This document shows, in pieces, positions 27,595-36,105 of a stretch of 64,000 nucleotides of DNA (position 1 is the first letter of the stretch; each line of letters opens with the position of its first letter). A program made the position numbers and the translations under genes. The stretch is from JBGANR01 sp044222225 (GTDB taxonomy: Bacteria > Actinomycetota > Actinomycetes > Mycobacteriales > Mycobacteriaceae), in NCBI GenBank assembly GCA_044222225.1, contig JBGANR010000001.1, positions 62,001 through 126,000 of the forward strand, written 5' to 3'. A model generated the notes under the pieces. That model saw nothing but the letters and a program-made list of their open reading frames with translations, searched no databases and was not told the DNA's origin.

Positions 27595-28127
27595 GCGGAC
27601 CGGAGATGGATATCGGACGAGCTCAGGTCGCGTTGACAGGGCTGGCCGTGAAGAATGCCGACGCCGCCTCGATCCTCGCGCGTCTGCTGCGGATCGTCGC
27701 GAACGAAGCGGCGGCCTCGCCGCGATTCGCCAAGGCGCTGGCGACGGAGTTCCCGGCGACGCCCGGTGGCCAGGCGCCGACACCCGACGCCCCGACGCCC
27801 GCGCCCGGTGGCCCGATAGCCGCGACCCGAACTGAACCGCCCGTGCCGCCGTCCGCCCCGACATCGCAGGCGCCACGCCGCCGCGCGACGTCGTCCACGC
27901 GAGCGGCCGCGGTGGTCGATCCCTATGCGATCTTCGCCGAGTCGGGCGAGCCGGGCCTGCGCGAGCGGTTGGCGACGCTCGATGTCGACCAGCTCAAGGA
28001 CGTCATCGCCGAATACGACATGAACTACGACAAGGCCGCGATGCGCTGGCAGAAGCTCGATCGGCTCATCGACCGCATCGTCGAGCGGACGATCGACCGG
28101 GCGGGGCGCGGTTCGGTCCTTCGCTGA
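27591..28127 (+). CDS. small ParA-linked protein with conserved C-terminal helical domain
   Basis: 178 residues. An N-terminal helical region (VKNADAASILARLLRIVANE), a Pro/Ala/Thr linker (about 62-105), then a compact C-terminal domain: DPYAIFAESGEPGLRERLAT, LDVDQLKDVIAEYDMNYDKA and RLIDRIVERTIDRA. The LxxLDVDQLKDVIAEY segment resembles a SAP-like or regulatory helical hairpin. Proteins with this tail occur next to ParA and helicase genes, so it is likely an obligate partner, perhaps an adaptor or DNA-binding subunit. The GTG start overlaps the ParA stop. No catalytic motif is visible. Confidence 0.7.
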   Translation: MSGPEMDIGRAQVALTGLAVKNADAASILARLLRIVANEAAASPRFAKALATEFPATPGGQAPTPDAPTPAPGGPIAATRTEPPVPPSAPTSQAPRRRATSSTRAAAVVDPYAIFAESGEPGLRERLATLDVDQLKDVIAEYDMNYDKAAMRWQKLDRLIDRIVERTIDRAGRGSVLR

Positions 28128-28202
28128 GCCGAATCCGCCGCTCAACCGCGCCACACGGCAGCGGTATTGCGACGCATGTTGCTCTACGGGCAGGATTCCG
28201 GT

Positions 28203-30101
28203 GTGAACGAACCCACAGTGGTCCACGGCGGGGCGGCGATGCTGCAACTCGCCGTCGACGAGGGCGGCGGCGCCGCGCTCGATCAGGTCGCCATCATGAC
28301 GGCCATCGCCGGCGTCGTCTCCGCAGGTCTGGGCGTCATCGCGTACCTGCACCGCACCGAGCGGATCTCCTGGTTGCAGTCGTTCGCCGATTTCGCCGGC
28401 CGGCTGCTGCGGCGTCCGGGCTGGGTGGCGCTGCCGCAGCTGCTGTTCATGTTGACGATCATCACCGCGATGTTCGGCTTCATCTGGGACGTCAGCCTGC
28501 ACGTCGGCCGCGGCCGCGACGACGGCCCGCTGGCCAATCCGGCGCACTTCTTCATCCTCTTCGGTCTGTTCTTCCTCTTCATCGGCGGCACGTTGTCGAT
28601 GGTGCTGCCGCGCGGCGGTGAGAAGCCGGGTCGTGTGCCGATCAAGATCACCCGCGAGTGGTACGCCCCGACGGGCGGTGTCCTCATCGCCGTCGCCGGG
28701 CTCTACGCCCTGATCGGGTTCCCGCTGGACGACGTCTGGCACCGGATCTTCGGCCAGGACGTCACCCTCTGGGGTCCCACGCACCTCATGCTCATCGGTG
28801 GCGCCGGGTTGTCGCTGCTCGCCGTCATGATCCTCGACTGGGAGGGCGCGGCGGCGATGCCGCCGAAGATCGGCTCCGACGGCCGTGTCGTCGTCGCCGA
28901 ACCGCCGCTGCGCGGCGGCCGCACGGTCTGGGTGTTCCGCGCGCTGACGGGCGGCGGGCTCGTCATCGGTCTGTCCGTGTTCCAGGTCGAGTTCGACTTC
29001 GGCGTGCAGCAGTTCCGCGAGGTGTTCCATCCCACGCTGATGCTTGCGGCGGGGACGTTCGCGCTGGTCACGGCGCGATTGCTGGTGGGACGCGGCGCCG
29101 CGTTGTTCGCGATCGTCTTCGCCGGGCTGTTGCGCGAGGCGATCGCGCTGATCGTCTGGCAGCCGCTCGACGCCCCGCACAGCACCTTCCCGCTCTACCT
29201 CGGAGTCGCGATCATCGTCGAACTGCTCGGTCTGACGGTGCTGGCCGGCAACCGGATCGCGTTCGGCGCGGTCGCCGGTGTGCTGGCGGGCACGGTCGGC
29301 TTCTTCCTCGAGTGGTTCTGGGTCGGCCTCGCGTTCGTGACGCCGTGGCGCACGGGCTTCCTCGCCGAGGCGATCGGCATGGCGGTGCCGTCGGCCGTCG
29401 TCTGCGGTGTGGTCGCGGGCCTGTTCGTCATCGCATTGCGCGGTGAGCGGCTGCCGCCGAAGCCGGTGCGGCGCGGGCTGGTCACGCTCTTCGTCGCGGT
29501 GTCGGCGCTGGTCGTCGGCAACGGCCTCCAGTACCACACGCCCGATCTGAACGCGACGATCACGCTCGCGGACGCCCCCGAGAACGCCGGCAACACGATG
29601 CGGACGGCCGTCATCGAGCTGAGCCGCGAGATCCCCGACGACGCCGAGTGGGTGGAGATCCTCGCCTGGCAGGGCGGCAAGAGCGAACTGCGCGGGCTCG
29701 TCGTCGATCACCTGCGCAAGACGGGGCCGACGACCTATGAGACGACGCGGCCGTTCCCCGTCGGCGGCACGTGGAAGACGATCCTGCGGGTGCAGAACGA
29801 CAAGGAGATGGGCGGCGTGCCGATCTTCCTGCCGCACGACCCGGGCATCGGGGCAGAGGAGGTCGAGCACGTCTCGGGGACGACGGCGCCGTTCCAGCAG
29901 GAGCTGACGATCCTGCAGCGCGAGCGCAAGACCGATCTGCCGGAGTGGGCGTTCGGCGCGGCCTCGCTCGTCGTGCTGGCGTGCACGCTCGTGTTCATCA
30001 GCCTGCTCTCGTGGGGCGCGGTGCGGATCAACGGCGCCCGGCGTGCGCAGTTCGCGGAGGCACGCGCGGCACAGCGCGCGGCGGAGGCGGGCAAGGGGTG
30101 A
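28203..30101 (+). CDS. polytopic membrane protein of a cupredoxin-linked operon
   Basis: About 632 residues with roughly 11-12 transmembrane helices, several followed by His/Trp-rich loops (FIWDVSLHVGRGRDDGPLAN, DDVWHRIFG, WGPTHLMLIGG). A long extracytoplasmic segment near the C-terminus (about 420-590) has a beta-rich pattern, followed by a last helix. The conserved His/Asp residues in membrane loops suggest metal binding. The start is uncertain: GTG 28203 has AGGA at good spacing, while ATG 28176 and TTG 28167 are possible. The stop overlaps the next GTG. It heads a four-gene coupled operon with a cupredoxin-like lipoprotein. Confidence 0.68.
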   Translation: MNEPTVVHGGAAMLQLAVDEGGGAALDQVAIMTAIAGVVSAGLGVIAYLHRTERISWLQSFADFAGRLLRRPGWVALPQLLFMLTIITAMFGFIWDVSLHVGRGRDDGPLANPAHFFILFGLFFLFIGGTLSMVLPRGGEKPGRVPIKITREWYAPTGGVLIAVAGLYALIGFPLDDVWHRIFGQDVTLWGPTHLMLIGGAGLSLLAVMILDWEGAAAMPPKIGSDGRVVVAEPPLRGGRTVWVFRALTGGGLVIGLSVFQVEFDFGVQQFREVFHPTLMLAAGTFALVTARLLVGRGAALFAIVFAGLLREAIALIVWQPLDAPHSTFPLYLGVAIIVELLGLTVLAGNRIAFGAVAGVLAGTVGFFLEWFWVGLAFVTPWRTGFLAEAIGMAVPSAVVCGVVAGLFVIALRGERLPPKPVRRGLVTLFVAVSALVVGNGLQYHTPDLNATITLADAPENAGNTMRTAVIELSREIPDDAEWVEILAWQGGKSELRGLVVDHLRKTGPTTYETTRPFPVGGTWKTILRVQNDKEMGGVPIFLPHDPGIGAEEVEHVSGTTAPFQQELTILQRERKTDLPEWAFGAASLVVLACTLVFISLLSWGAVRINGARRAQFAEARAAQRAAEAGKG

Positions 30102-30286
30102 TCCTCGCCGAGGAGCTGTATCTCGCCGATCACTCGGTGCTCCTGGCGCTCCCCGCGCTGATCCCGGTGGCCGGCATCGTCATCGTGGTGTTGGCGATCG
30201 CCGTCCGCGACCGACGTGCCGAGGCCCGGGAGGCGGCCGAGCAGGACGCCGCCCCCGAACCCGATACCGGAGAGGACCACCCATGA
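30098..30286 (+). CDS. small single-pass membrane protein
   Basis: 62 residues: GTG start overlapping the upstream stop, one transmembrane helix (about residues 16-37, LLALPALIPVAGIVIVVLAI) and an acidic cytoplasmic tail (AREAAEQDAAPEPDTGEDH). It overlaps the downstream lipoprotein gene by four bases. Its position in the operon suggests a small subunit or stabiliser of the membrane complex. No family is recognised. Confidence 0.65.
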   Translation: MILAEELYLADHSVLLALPALIPVAGIVIVVLAIAVRDRRAEAREAAEQDAAPEPDTGEDHP

Positions 30287-30708
30287 CGCGCCGTGGAACG
30301 ACGACGGACCCGCGCCGGACGAAACTCCGCGCCCGGGCGGCCGTCTCGGCGCTCGCCGCCCTCGCGTTGACCGTCACGGGTTGCGGCAGCGCGGTTCAGC
30401 ACGGGCGGTCCGCGGCGTCCGCGTCGGCCTCGACGCATGAGGCGGGTCTCACGGTCGCGGTGAAGATCTTCGGCGGCGTCGTGACGCCCCGCAACGCCCG
30501 CTACGACGCCGCCGTCGGCAAGGCGATCACGCTTGTCGTGACCAGTGACGTCGCCGACGAGATCCACGTCCACTCGACGCCGGATCACACGTTCGCCGTC
30601 GCGGCCGCGGCCGGTCAGCGGTTCACCTTCGCCGTCACCGTGCCGGGATCGGTGTCGATCGAGTTGCACGAGGCCGGCGCCGAGGTCGCGACGATCCGGG
30701 TCTCGTGA
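30283..30708 (+). CDS. cupredoxin-like lipoprotein
   Basis: 141 residues. A long basic N-region, a hydrophobic signal and a lipobox LTVTGC mark it as a lipoprotein. The mature domain is a short beta-sandwich of cupredoxin type: VKIFGGVVTP, AVGKAITLVVTSDVADEIHV, HSTPDH, FTFAVTVPGSVSIELHE. His residues near HVHSTPDH and in SIELHEAG could bind copper, but the Cys ligand of blue-copper centres is absent, as in the cupredoxin_1-like plastocyanin relatives. It would act outside the membrane with its membrane neighbours. Copper binding is inference. Confidence 0.75.
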   Translation: MTRRGTTTDPRRTKLRARAAVSALAALALTVTGCGSAVQHGRSAASASASTHEAGLTVAVKIFGGVVTPRNARYDAAVGKAITLVVTSDVADEIHVHSTPDHTFAVAAAAGQRFTFAVTVPGSVSIELHEAGAEVATIRVS

Positions 30709-32015
30709 GCGCAGAGCTGCTGCTCGCCCACGGCCTCGGCGGGTCCACCGACCTGCCGATCCCCGTCACGTACGCGCTCATCGGCGGTGCCTGGGCGCTG
30801 ACGCTGTCGTTCGCGGTGACGATCGTCGTCTGGAAGACGCCCCGGCTCGACGCCACCCGGTTCGGTCCGGCGCTGCCGCGCGTCGTCTCGGCGTTCGCCG
30901 ACCCGCCGATCCGTGCCGTGGGGCAGGTCCTCGCCTGGCTGTTCGTCGGCTGGATCGCGCTCGCGGCGTTCGCGGGCCCGTCCGACGCGTCGCGCAACGC
31001 GCTGCCGGGCGCGCTCTACGTGCTGATCTGGGTCGGTCTCGTGCTCGCGTCGCTGCTGTTCGGGCCGTTCTGGCGGGTGCTCTCGCCGTGGCGTTCGCTG
31101 CATCGGCTGGTGCGCGGCGACCGTCCGCCGCTGCTGCGGCTGCCGTCGTGGGTCGGCGTGTGGCCCGGCGTTCTCGGGCTGTTCGCCTTCGTCTGGCTCG
31201 AGCTCGTCTCGCCGGTGAACGCCGAGGTCTGGGCGGTGCGGGACTGGCTCGTCGGCTACGCGGCGGTGGTGCTCGCGGGCACGTTCCTCTTCGGACGCGA
31301 CTGGTGCGCCGCCGCCGACCCCTTCGAGGTGTACAGCACCCTCGTGGCGCATCTGGCGATCATCGGTCGCAGACCGGACGGCCGGCTCGCCTGGCGCAGT
31401 CCCCTCGACGGTCTGGCCGGATTCGCGGCGGGTCCGGGCTCGGTGGCGACGGTGGCCGTCCTGCTCGGCTCGACGGCGTTCGACAGCGCGAACGCCCTGC
31501 CCGCGTGGGGACGGTTCGTCGGCGAGAGCGGCCACCCGGTGGCGTGGCGGACGGTGGGGCTGCTCGGCGCGATCGCCGTCGTCGCCGTGACGTTCTGGGT
31601 CTCGACGCAGCTGGTCGGCGGGGTGTCCGGTGCCGCTCGGCGGCGGCTGCCGGGGGAGCTGGCGGGGTCGATCGTGCCGATCGTCGTCGGCTACGTCTTC
31701 GCGCACTATCTGTCGTACCTGGTGGAGAAGGGGCAGGCGACGATCATCCTGCTCGCCGATCCGGCGGGTCGGGGCTGGAACGTCCTCGGGCTCGGGGAGC
31801 AGACCGTCGCGTACGTGCTGTCCGAGAATCAGGGACTGCTCGCGACGCTCAAGGTGGCGTTCGTCGTGGGCGGCCACATGCTCGGGGTCGTCGCAGCCCA
31901 CGACAAGAGCTTGAGTGTTCTGCCCCGTGGGCATCACCTCACGGGGCAGCTCGGCCTCATCGTCGTCATGGTCTGCTACACGTTCGGCGGGCTCTACCTG
32001 CTGTTCGGCGGCTAG
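30705..32015 (+). CDS. polytopic membrane protein (putative hydrolase-like family of the operon)
   Basis: 436 residues with about 10 transmembrane helices. Conserved-looking loops include FGRDWCAAADPFEVYSTLVA, LFGPFWRVLSPWRSLHRL and HYLSYLVEKGQ; AFVVGGHMLGVVAAHDKSL carries His residues in helices. In actinobacterial annotations proteins of this type are often labelled fenitrothion hydrolase, but there is no evidence for that activity here. The GTG start overlaps the lipoprotein stop. The last base pairs of its stop are shared with the convergent gene (CTAG at 32012-32015). Confidence 0.65.
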   Translation: MSAELLLAHGLGGSTDLPIPVTYALIGGAWALTLSFAVTIVVWKTPRLDATRFGPALPRVVSAFADPPIRAVGQVLAWLFVGWIALAAFAGPSDASRNALPGALYVLIWVGLVLASLLFGPFWRVLSPWRSLHRLVRGDRPPLLRLPSWVGVWPGVLGLFAFVWLELVSPVNAEVWAVRDWLVGYAAVVLAGTFLFGRDWCAAADPFEVYSTLVAHLAIIGRRPDGRLAWRSPLDGLAGFAAGPGSVATVAVLLGSTAFDSANALPAWGRFVGESGHPVAWRTVGLLGAIAVVAVTFWVSTQLVGGVSGAARRRLPGELAGSIVPIVVGYVFAHYLSYLVEKGQATIILLADPAGRGWNVLGLGEQTVAYVLSENQGLLATLKVAFVVGGHMLGVVAAHDKSLSVLPRGHHLTGQLGLIVVMVCYTFGGLYLLFGG

Positions 32016-32686
32016 CGACGCTTGATGGTCCCGAGGACGCCGACGGCCGTGAGGACCACGCCGAGCCCGAGCGTCATCCACAGGCCGATGCCGACGGACA
32101 CCTCGATGACACCCTTGAACTTGTCGGCGGTGTCGAGGATGTCGAGTACATCGATGATCGCGATGGCCGTCACCAGCAGGCCGAACAGCGTCGCGACGAT
32201 GCCCGCCGAGAGGTGGATCTTCGACGGCCGCCGGATGAGGCCGCGCAGCGCGCCGAGCACGAGTACGGGGACGACCAGCCCGATGGTGACGACGCCGTCC
32301 TTCCCGCCGCTGTCGCTGTCGCTCGAGGTGCCCTTGATGGTGATGCCGGCGACCTCGGCCCAGGTGAGGAACGCGGCGCCGATGACGAACACCGAGATGG
32401 CGACCATCGCCCAGCCGAGGTAGGAGACGATCGGTGCGACGCGGGCCGGGGGTTCAGGCGAGGCGTTCGCCGGTGACAGGTAGGGCTGGCCGGGGTAGGG
32501 CTGCGCGGGGTGCTGTTGGTACTGCTGCTGATGTGGGTACTGCTGGGGTGGCTGCGCCTGCTGATAAGGCTGCGGGCCGCCGTAGGGTGCGGGCTGCCCG
32601 TAGGACGAGGGCTGGCCGTAGGGCGATCCCGGCTGTGAGGGCGACGGCGGGCCGTAATGATGCGGCTGCGACGGAGGCGTGTTCAT
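32012..32686 (-). CDS. membrane protein with Pro/Gln/Tyr-rich N-terminal tail
   Basis: 224 residues. The first 75 are low-complexity repeats of Pro, Gln, Tyr and Gly (QPYQQAQPPQQYPHQQQYQQ), followed by four transmembrane helices (about 90-110, 132-150, 160-182, 197-218). Similar Q/P/Y-rich tails with Tim44- or DUF-type membrane parts are common in actinobacteria and often mark membrane or cell-division scaffolds. No catalytic motif is visible. Its stop shares bases with the stop of the convergent 30705 gene. It has its own promoter region upstream (32,687-32,800). Confidence 0.75.
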   Translation of the reverse strand: MNTPPSQPHHYGPPSPSQPGSPYGQPSSYGQPAPYGGPQPYQQAQPPQQYPHQQQYQQHPAQPYPGQPYLSPANASPEPPARVAPIVSYLGWAMVAISVFVIGAAFLTWAEVAGITIKGTSSDSDSGGKDGVVTIGLVVPVLVLGALRGLIRRPSKIHLSAGIVATLFGLLVTAIAIIDVLDILDTADKFKGVIEVSVGIGLWMTLGLGVVLTAVGVLGTIKRR

Positions 32687-32824
32687 GATCGCTAATCTAA
32701 CGCGCTCTGTCGCGAGAGTCTAGTGATAGTTGATTCATGACGTCGGACGTTTAGTAGCGCTGGGTGCGACCGCGTCACACCTGCTCGTGTGGCAAAGTCT
32801 CTCTGCCCCCACCGCGTTGCCCCC

Positions 32825-32844
32825 ACGCCTTGCCTGCAAGGCGT
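32825..32844 (+). promoter_or_regulatory. leader hairpin before the 1072-residue gene
   Basis: A perfect inverted repeat (ACGCCTTGC / GCAAGGCGT, 2-base centre) lies 27 bases upstream of the ATG at 32871. The RNA would fold into an 8-bp stem with a CCUG loop. A second short palindrome (TCCTGCAGGA, 32851-32860) overlaps the ribosome binding site. Together they could tune translation, but a plain operator is equally possible. Confidence 0.35.
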
Positions 32845-32870
32845 GCCCACTCCTGCAGGAGCTCGCCCCC

Positions 32871-35800
32871 ATGACACCTCGGTCGTCCACCGTCGGCGCT
32901 GCTCACGCCGGCGTCACCACCGACCTCGCCGCGTTGGCCGACGCCGTCCGCGGCCAGCTCGTCGACGGCCGCGAGGTCGACGCCGAGGCGCTCTTGGAGG
33001 CTCTGAGCGGCGCCGATGCCGCCGTCGTCGCCCGCCGGTCGGCGGCGGTGATCGAGACGCTCGGCCGCGTCGTGCAGGCGGCCCTGGCGTCGCGGACGTC
33101 CCCGGCCGAGGCCGTGCCTGCCGTCGCCGACCGCCCGGTGCCGACGGCTGTCGAGGAGACCGTCGCGCCGCCGATCGTCCCGAAGGCGCCGCCGACCGCC
33201 GCCGAGCCGGCCCCGCCGCAGGCCGCGGTCGAGCCTGCGCCGCCGTCGGCGGCCGCCGAGAAGCGGACTCGCGCCACGAAGGCACCCGTCAAGCGGACGC
33301 CGACGCGGGCGGCCGACCCGGCGCCCGCCACGCGGCCGGCTGCCGCCCGCCCTGAGCCGGCCCGCCCCGAGCGGCTCGAATCCGCCCGGCCCGAGCCCGG
33401 TCGCCCGACGGCCGAGAAGCGCAGCAGGCCCGCGACCCCGGGCGACAAGCCGGCCGCTGCCGAGAAGCCACGGGCCGCGAAGCCCGCCGCACCGGCTCCG
33501 AAGCCCGCCCCCGCCGAGCACGAGCCGCCCCATCGCCCGGCACGCGCCGGACGCGGCGCCGAGCCGACGCTGGCCGTCGCCGACGGCGAGGTGCAGGTGC
33601 TCGTGCCGTATCCGACGATCGAGCAGAACTCGCCGTGGCGGGTCACGGTCGCCGGGTCGACGCGCACCGTCCGCCCCGATCGCGCGTGGGGTGGGACGGA
33701 GGTCGAGCAGCCGCCGACGGCGATCACCGTCACCGAGCCGGCCCGCATGGCGCTCATCCGGCACGCCTCCGCCGAGCACCGCGTGTCCGTCGTCGACAGC
33801 GACGATCCGCTCATCCTCTTCACCCTCGCCGGTGATCGCATTCCGGCCGGTGAGGCGTTGCCGCGTCAGGGCGTGCTCGCGCTCTACCCGCGCGACGGAC
33901 GCGTCGTCGGCACCGGTCGGGCGGTCGTCACCGTCGCCGACACCCTCGCCTGCCCGCTCGGCTGGCTCGGCTGGACGTTCGCGCGGCTCGACGTCGCCGG
34001 CCATGACGCCGTCGGCCTGCTGCGGGAGGACCGGCCCGTAGGCACCACCCGCCGGGTCCGGCCGGCGACGGCTCCGGTCGTCGAACTCGGTGATCCGGTC
34101 GACGGCGTCCGCAGCGTCGCCGGCCTGCGAGTGCACGCCGCGCGCCCGGTCGTCACGGTGCCGGAGGAGTCCGGCGACGTCTGGACCGTACGCGTCCGGC
34201 GCGTCGGCGAGGAGGCGTGGCAGCGCGAGCAGCGCGCGGAGCCGGGTGCGACCGTCGATCCGTTCGACGGGCTCACCGGGCTCCTCGGCCGCTTCGAGGT
34301 CGACGTCACGGGTGCCGAGGGGCTCGACCAGACGGTCGAGGTGTTCCTCGTGGAGGGGCTCGGGATCGAACTCGACGACGAGTTCCGGCTGCCCGAGGAG
34401 CGCGGACTCACGGCCGTCGACGCGACCCTGACGTCCGAGTCGGTGACGATCGAACCGACGTCCTTGCAGTTCACGCCCCAGATCCGCGATCTGCCGGTCG
34501 ACGCGACGTCCGACGGCCGGACCGAGCGGTTGTGGATCACGCCGCCGCATGCGCAGATTCGCGTCGAGTCGGCGGGCGTGCCCGCGAAGTGGCGCGCGAC
34601 GGCCGTCGCCGTCCGGCCGGAGGAACTGGCCGGCGATCTGGTGCTCGCCGCTCGCGTGCCGGGCGACGTCGCCGTCGACATCGCCGTCATCGACGAGGAG
34701 GGTGAGGTCGCCGAGGCGATCGTGCCGGACGTCGTCGGCGACTGCACGTACCTGCTCGACGCGGTGGTGCTGTACCGGGCGGCGCGGCGGGCGGGGGAGT
34801 GCGAGATCGTCGCGCGCGTCGACACCGTCGACGGCTACGAGCTGCAGATGCCGATCGCCACCGTGCTGCCGTACGCGTTGTGCGAGGGCGTCGTGCTCGA
34901 CGGTTCGACGCTCGTGTTCGAGGATCTTGCGGCCGTCGACGGGCTCGCGGCGTTCGTGTTCTCGGCGACGGCGCCCTGGCGGCCGGTCGAGCGCGTCGAG
35001 ATCGCCGATGGTGTCGCGCAGCTGCCTGCGTCCCTGGTCGGCGCCGGTGACCTGCTGGTCGAGCTGTTCGTCAACGATCCGTGGACCACGACGCAGCGCC
35101 CGAGCCGGCCGGGGCCGGCGGCGGTGCGCGTCGAGCAGGACGGCTGCGTCGGCGACGACGATCCCGAGCGCGCGCTGCTGTCGGCCTTCCTCTCCGGCGA
35201 GGGGCCGCTGCCCACCGAACCCGGCGCCGACGGCGCCGCCTGGACGGCGCTCGTCGCCGAGCCGACCGCGGCGGCGGGGCTCGTCGAGTACGTCGGCGGG
35301 CACGGCCGCGACGCGCTGCTCGCCCTCGGCGAGGCGACCGCGACGAAGGACGAGATCATCCAGCTCGCCGTCCGATCGGGGCTGCTGACGTCGCCCTTCG
35401 GCACAGGGACGAGCACCGCCGGTGTGCAGGATTCGCCGAATCCGTGGATCTCATCGCTGCTGACGCTCGCCGAACTGCCCGGCGCCGCCGATCCCGGTGC
35501 CGCGCTCGCCGCGCTCCGGGAGCGAGCCGGCGAGCCGATCATCGACCTGCTGACCCGCGGCACGGTGCGTGATCCGCGCATCGGCGTCATGGACGGCTCC
35601 AGCCTCATGATCGCCGCGATGCCGCCGGAGCAGATCGACGCGATCTTCGGCCATTCGATGCTGGTCCCGGGCGCGCTGCTCGACATCGACACCCGCGTCA
35701 CCGCGCTCGTCGGCGCGTTCTCGCGGCGCGGCGAGTGGGTCGACGCGCCCGAGGTGCGCTCGCTGCAGGGGCACTGCCAGGCGGTGCTGTCGAAGATCAA

Positions 35801-36089
35801 GAAGTCGTCCCGCGCGGTCTACGATCTCGTCGCCGCCCGCAACGAGGCGCTCGACGGCATCGCCGTCGCCGAGCTCGGCAAGAACCCGTGGCTGCTGCTC
35901 TCGGTGCAGTCACTCGTGCTGGCCGCCGTGGCTCGGCTCGACGCGCGCGGACTGTCGAAGTCGCCGCTGTTCGTCGCGGACATGCTCCCGGGCTGGGGAC
36001 GCATGGCGCAGCTCTTCCCGGACATGGTGGCGGCGGACGTGCTCATCGCCGACGCCGTGACGGCCTATGAGGTGAGTCGGCGGTCGTAG
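32871..36089 (+). CDS. large soluble protein of unknown function with Pro/Ala-rich N-terminal region
   Basis: 1072 residues, start chosen at ATG 32871 after GCAGGAGCTC. Residues 1-75 are helical; 75-230 are extreme low complexity (Pro/Ala/Arg/Glu, many KPA and RPEPA units). From about 235 to the end a globular part follows, with beta-rich modules (TIEQNSPWRVTVAGSTR; GVLALYPRDGRVVGTG; ITPPHAQIRVESAGVPAKW). A helical C-terminal third ends in LLSVQSLVLAAVARLDARG and LFPDMVAADVLIADAVTAYE. No nucleotide-binding or nuclease motif is visible and I do not recognise the family. The pattern of repeated beta-sandwich-like units suggests a scaffold. It stands alone between convergent neighbours. Confidence 0.72.
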   Translation: MTPRSSTVGAAHAGVTTDLAALADAVRGQLVDGREVDAEALLEALSGADAAVVARRSAAVIETLGRVVQAALASRTSPAEAVPAVADRPVPTAVEETVAPPIVPKAPPTAAEPAPPQAAVEPAPPSAAAEKRTRATKAPVKRTPTRAADPAPATRPAAARPEPARPERLESARPEPGRPTAEKRSRPATPGDKPAAAEKPRAAKPAAPAPKPAPAEHEPPHRPARAGRGAEPTLAVADGEVQVLVPYPTIEQNSPWRVTVAGSTRTVRPDRAWGGTEVEQPPTAITVTEPARMALIRHASAEHRVSVVDSDDPLILFTLAGDRIPAGEALPRQGVLALYPRDGRVVGTGRAVVTVADTLACPLGWLGWTFARLDVAGHDAVGLLREDRPVGTTRRVRPATAPVVELGDPVDGVRSVAGLRVHAARPVVTVPEESGDVWTVRVRRVGEEAWQREQRAEPGATVDPFDGLTGLLGRFEVDVTGAEGLDQTVEVFLVEGLGIELDDEFRLPEERGLTAVDATLTSESVTIEPTSLQFTPQIRDLPVDATSDGRTERLWITPPHAQIRVESAGVPAKWRATAVAVRPEELAGDLVLAARVPGDVAVDIAVIDEEGEVAEAIVPDVVGDCTYLLDAVVLYRAARRAGECEIVARVDTVDGYELQMPIATVLPYALCEGVVLDGSTLVFEDLAAVDGLAAFVFSATAPWRPVERVEIADGVAQLPASLVGAGDLLVELFVNDPWTTTQRPSRPGPAAVRVEQDGCVGDDDPERALLSAFLSGEGPLPTEPGADGAAWTALVAEPTAAAGLVEYVGGHGRDALLALGEATATKDEIIQLAVRSGLLTSPFGTGTSTAGVQDSPNPWISSLLTLAELPGAADPGAALAALRERAGEPIIDLLTRGTVRDPRIGVMDGSSLMIAAMPPEQIDAIFGHSMLVPGALLDIDTRVTALVGAFSRRGEWVDAPEVRSLQGHCQAVLSKIKKSSRAVYDLVAARNEALDGIAVAELGKNPWLLLSVQSLVLAAVARLDARGLSKSPLFVADMLPGWGRMAQLFPDMVAADVLIADAVTAYEVSRRS

Positions 36090-36105
36090 GGTCCTCTGCA
36101 GCGAA

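Noticed and set aside
27540..29870. A 776-residue minus-strand open frame over the ParA-linked and membrane protein genes
   Set aside because: Composition is charged low complexity without similarity, and it opposes three clearly coding plus-strand genes.
30615..32081. Long minus-strand and alternative plus-strand frames over the membrane operon
   Set aside because: They are shadows of the coupled plus-strand genes, which have signal peptides, helices and RBS evidence.
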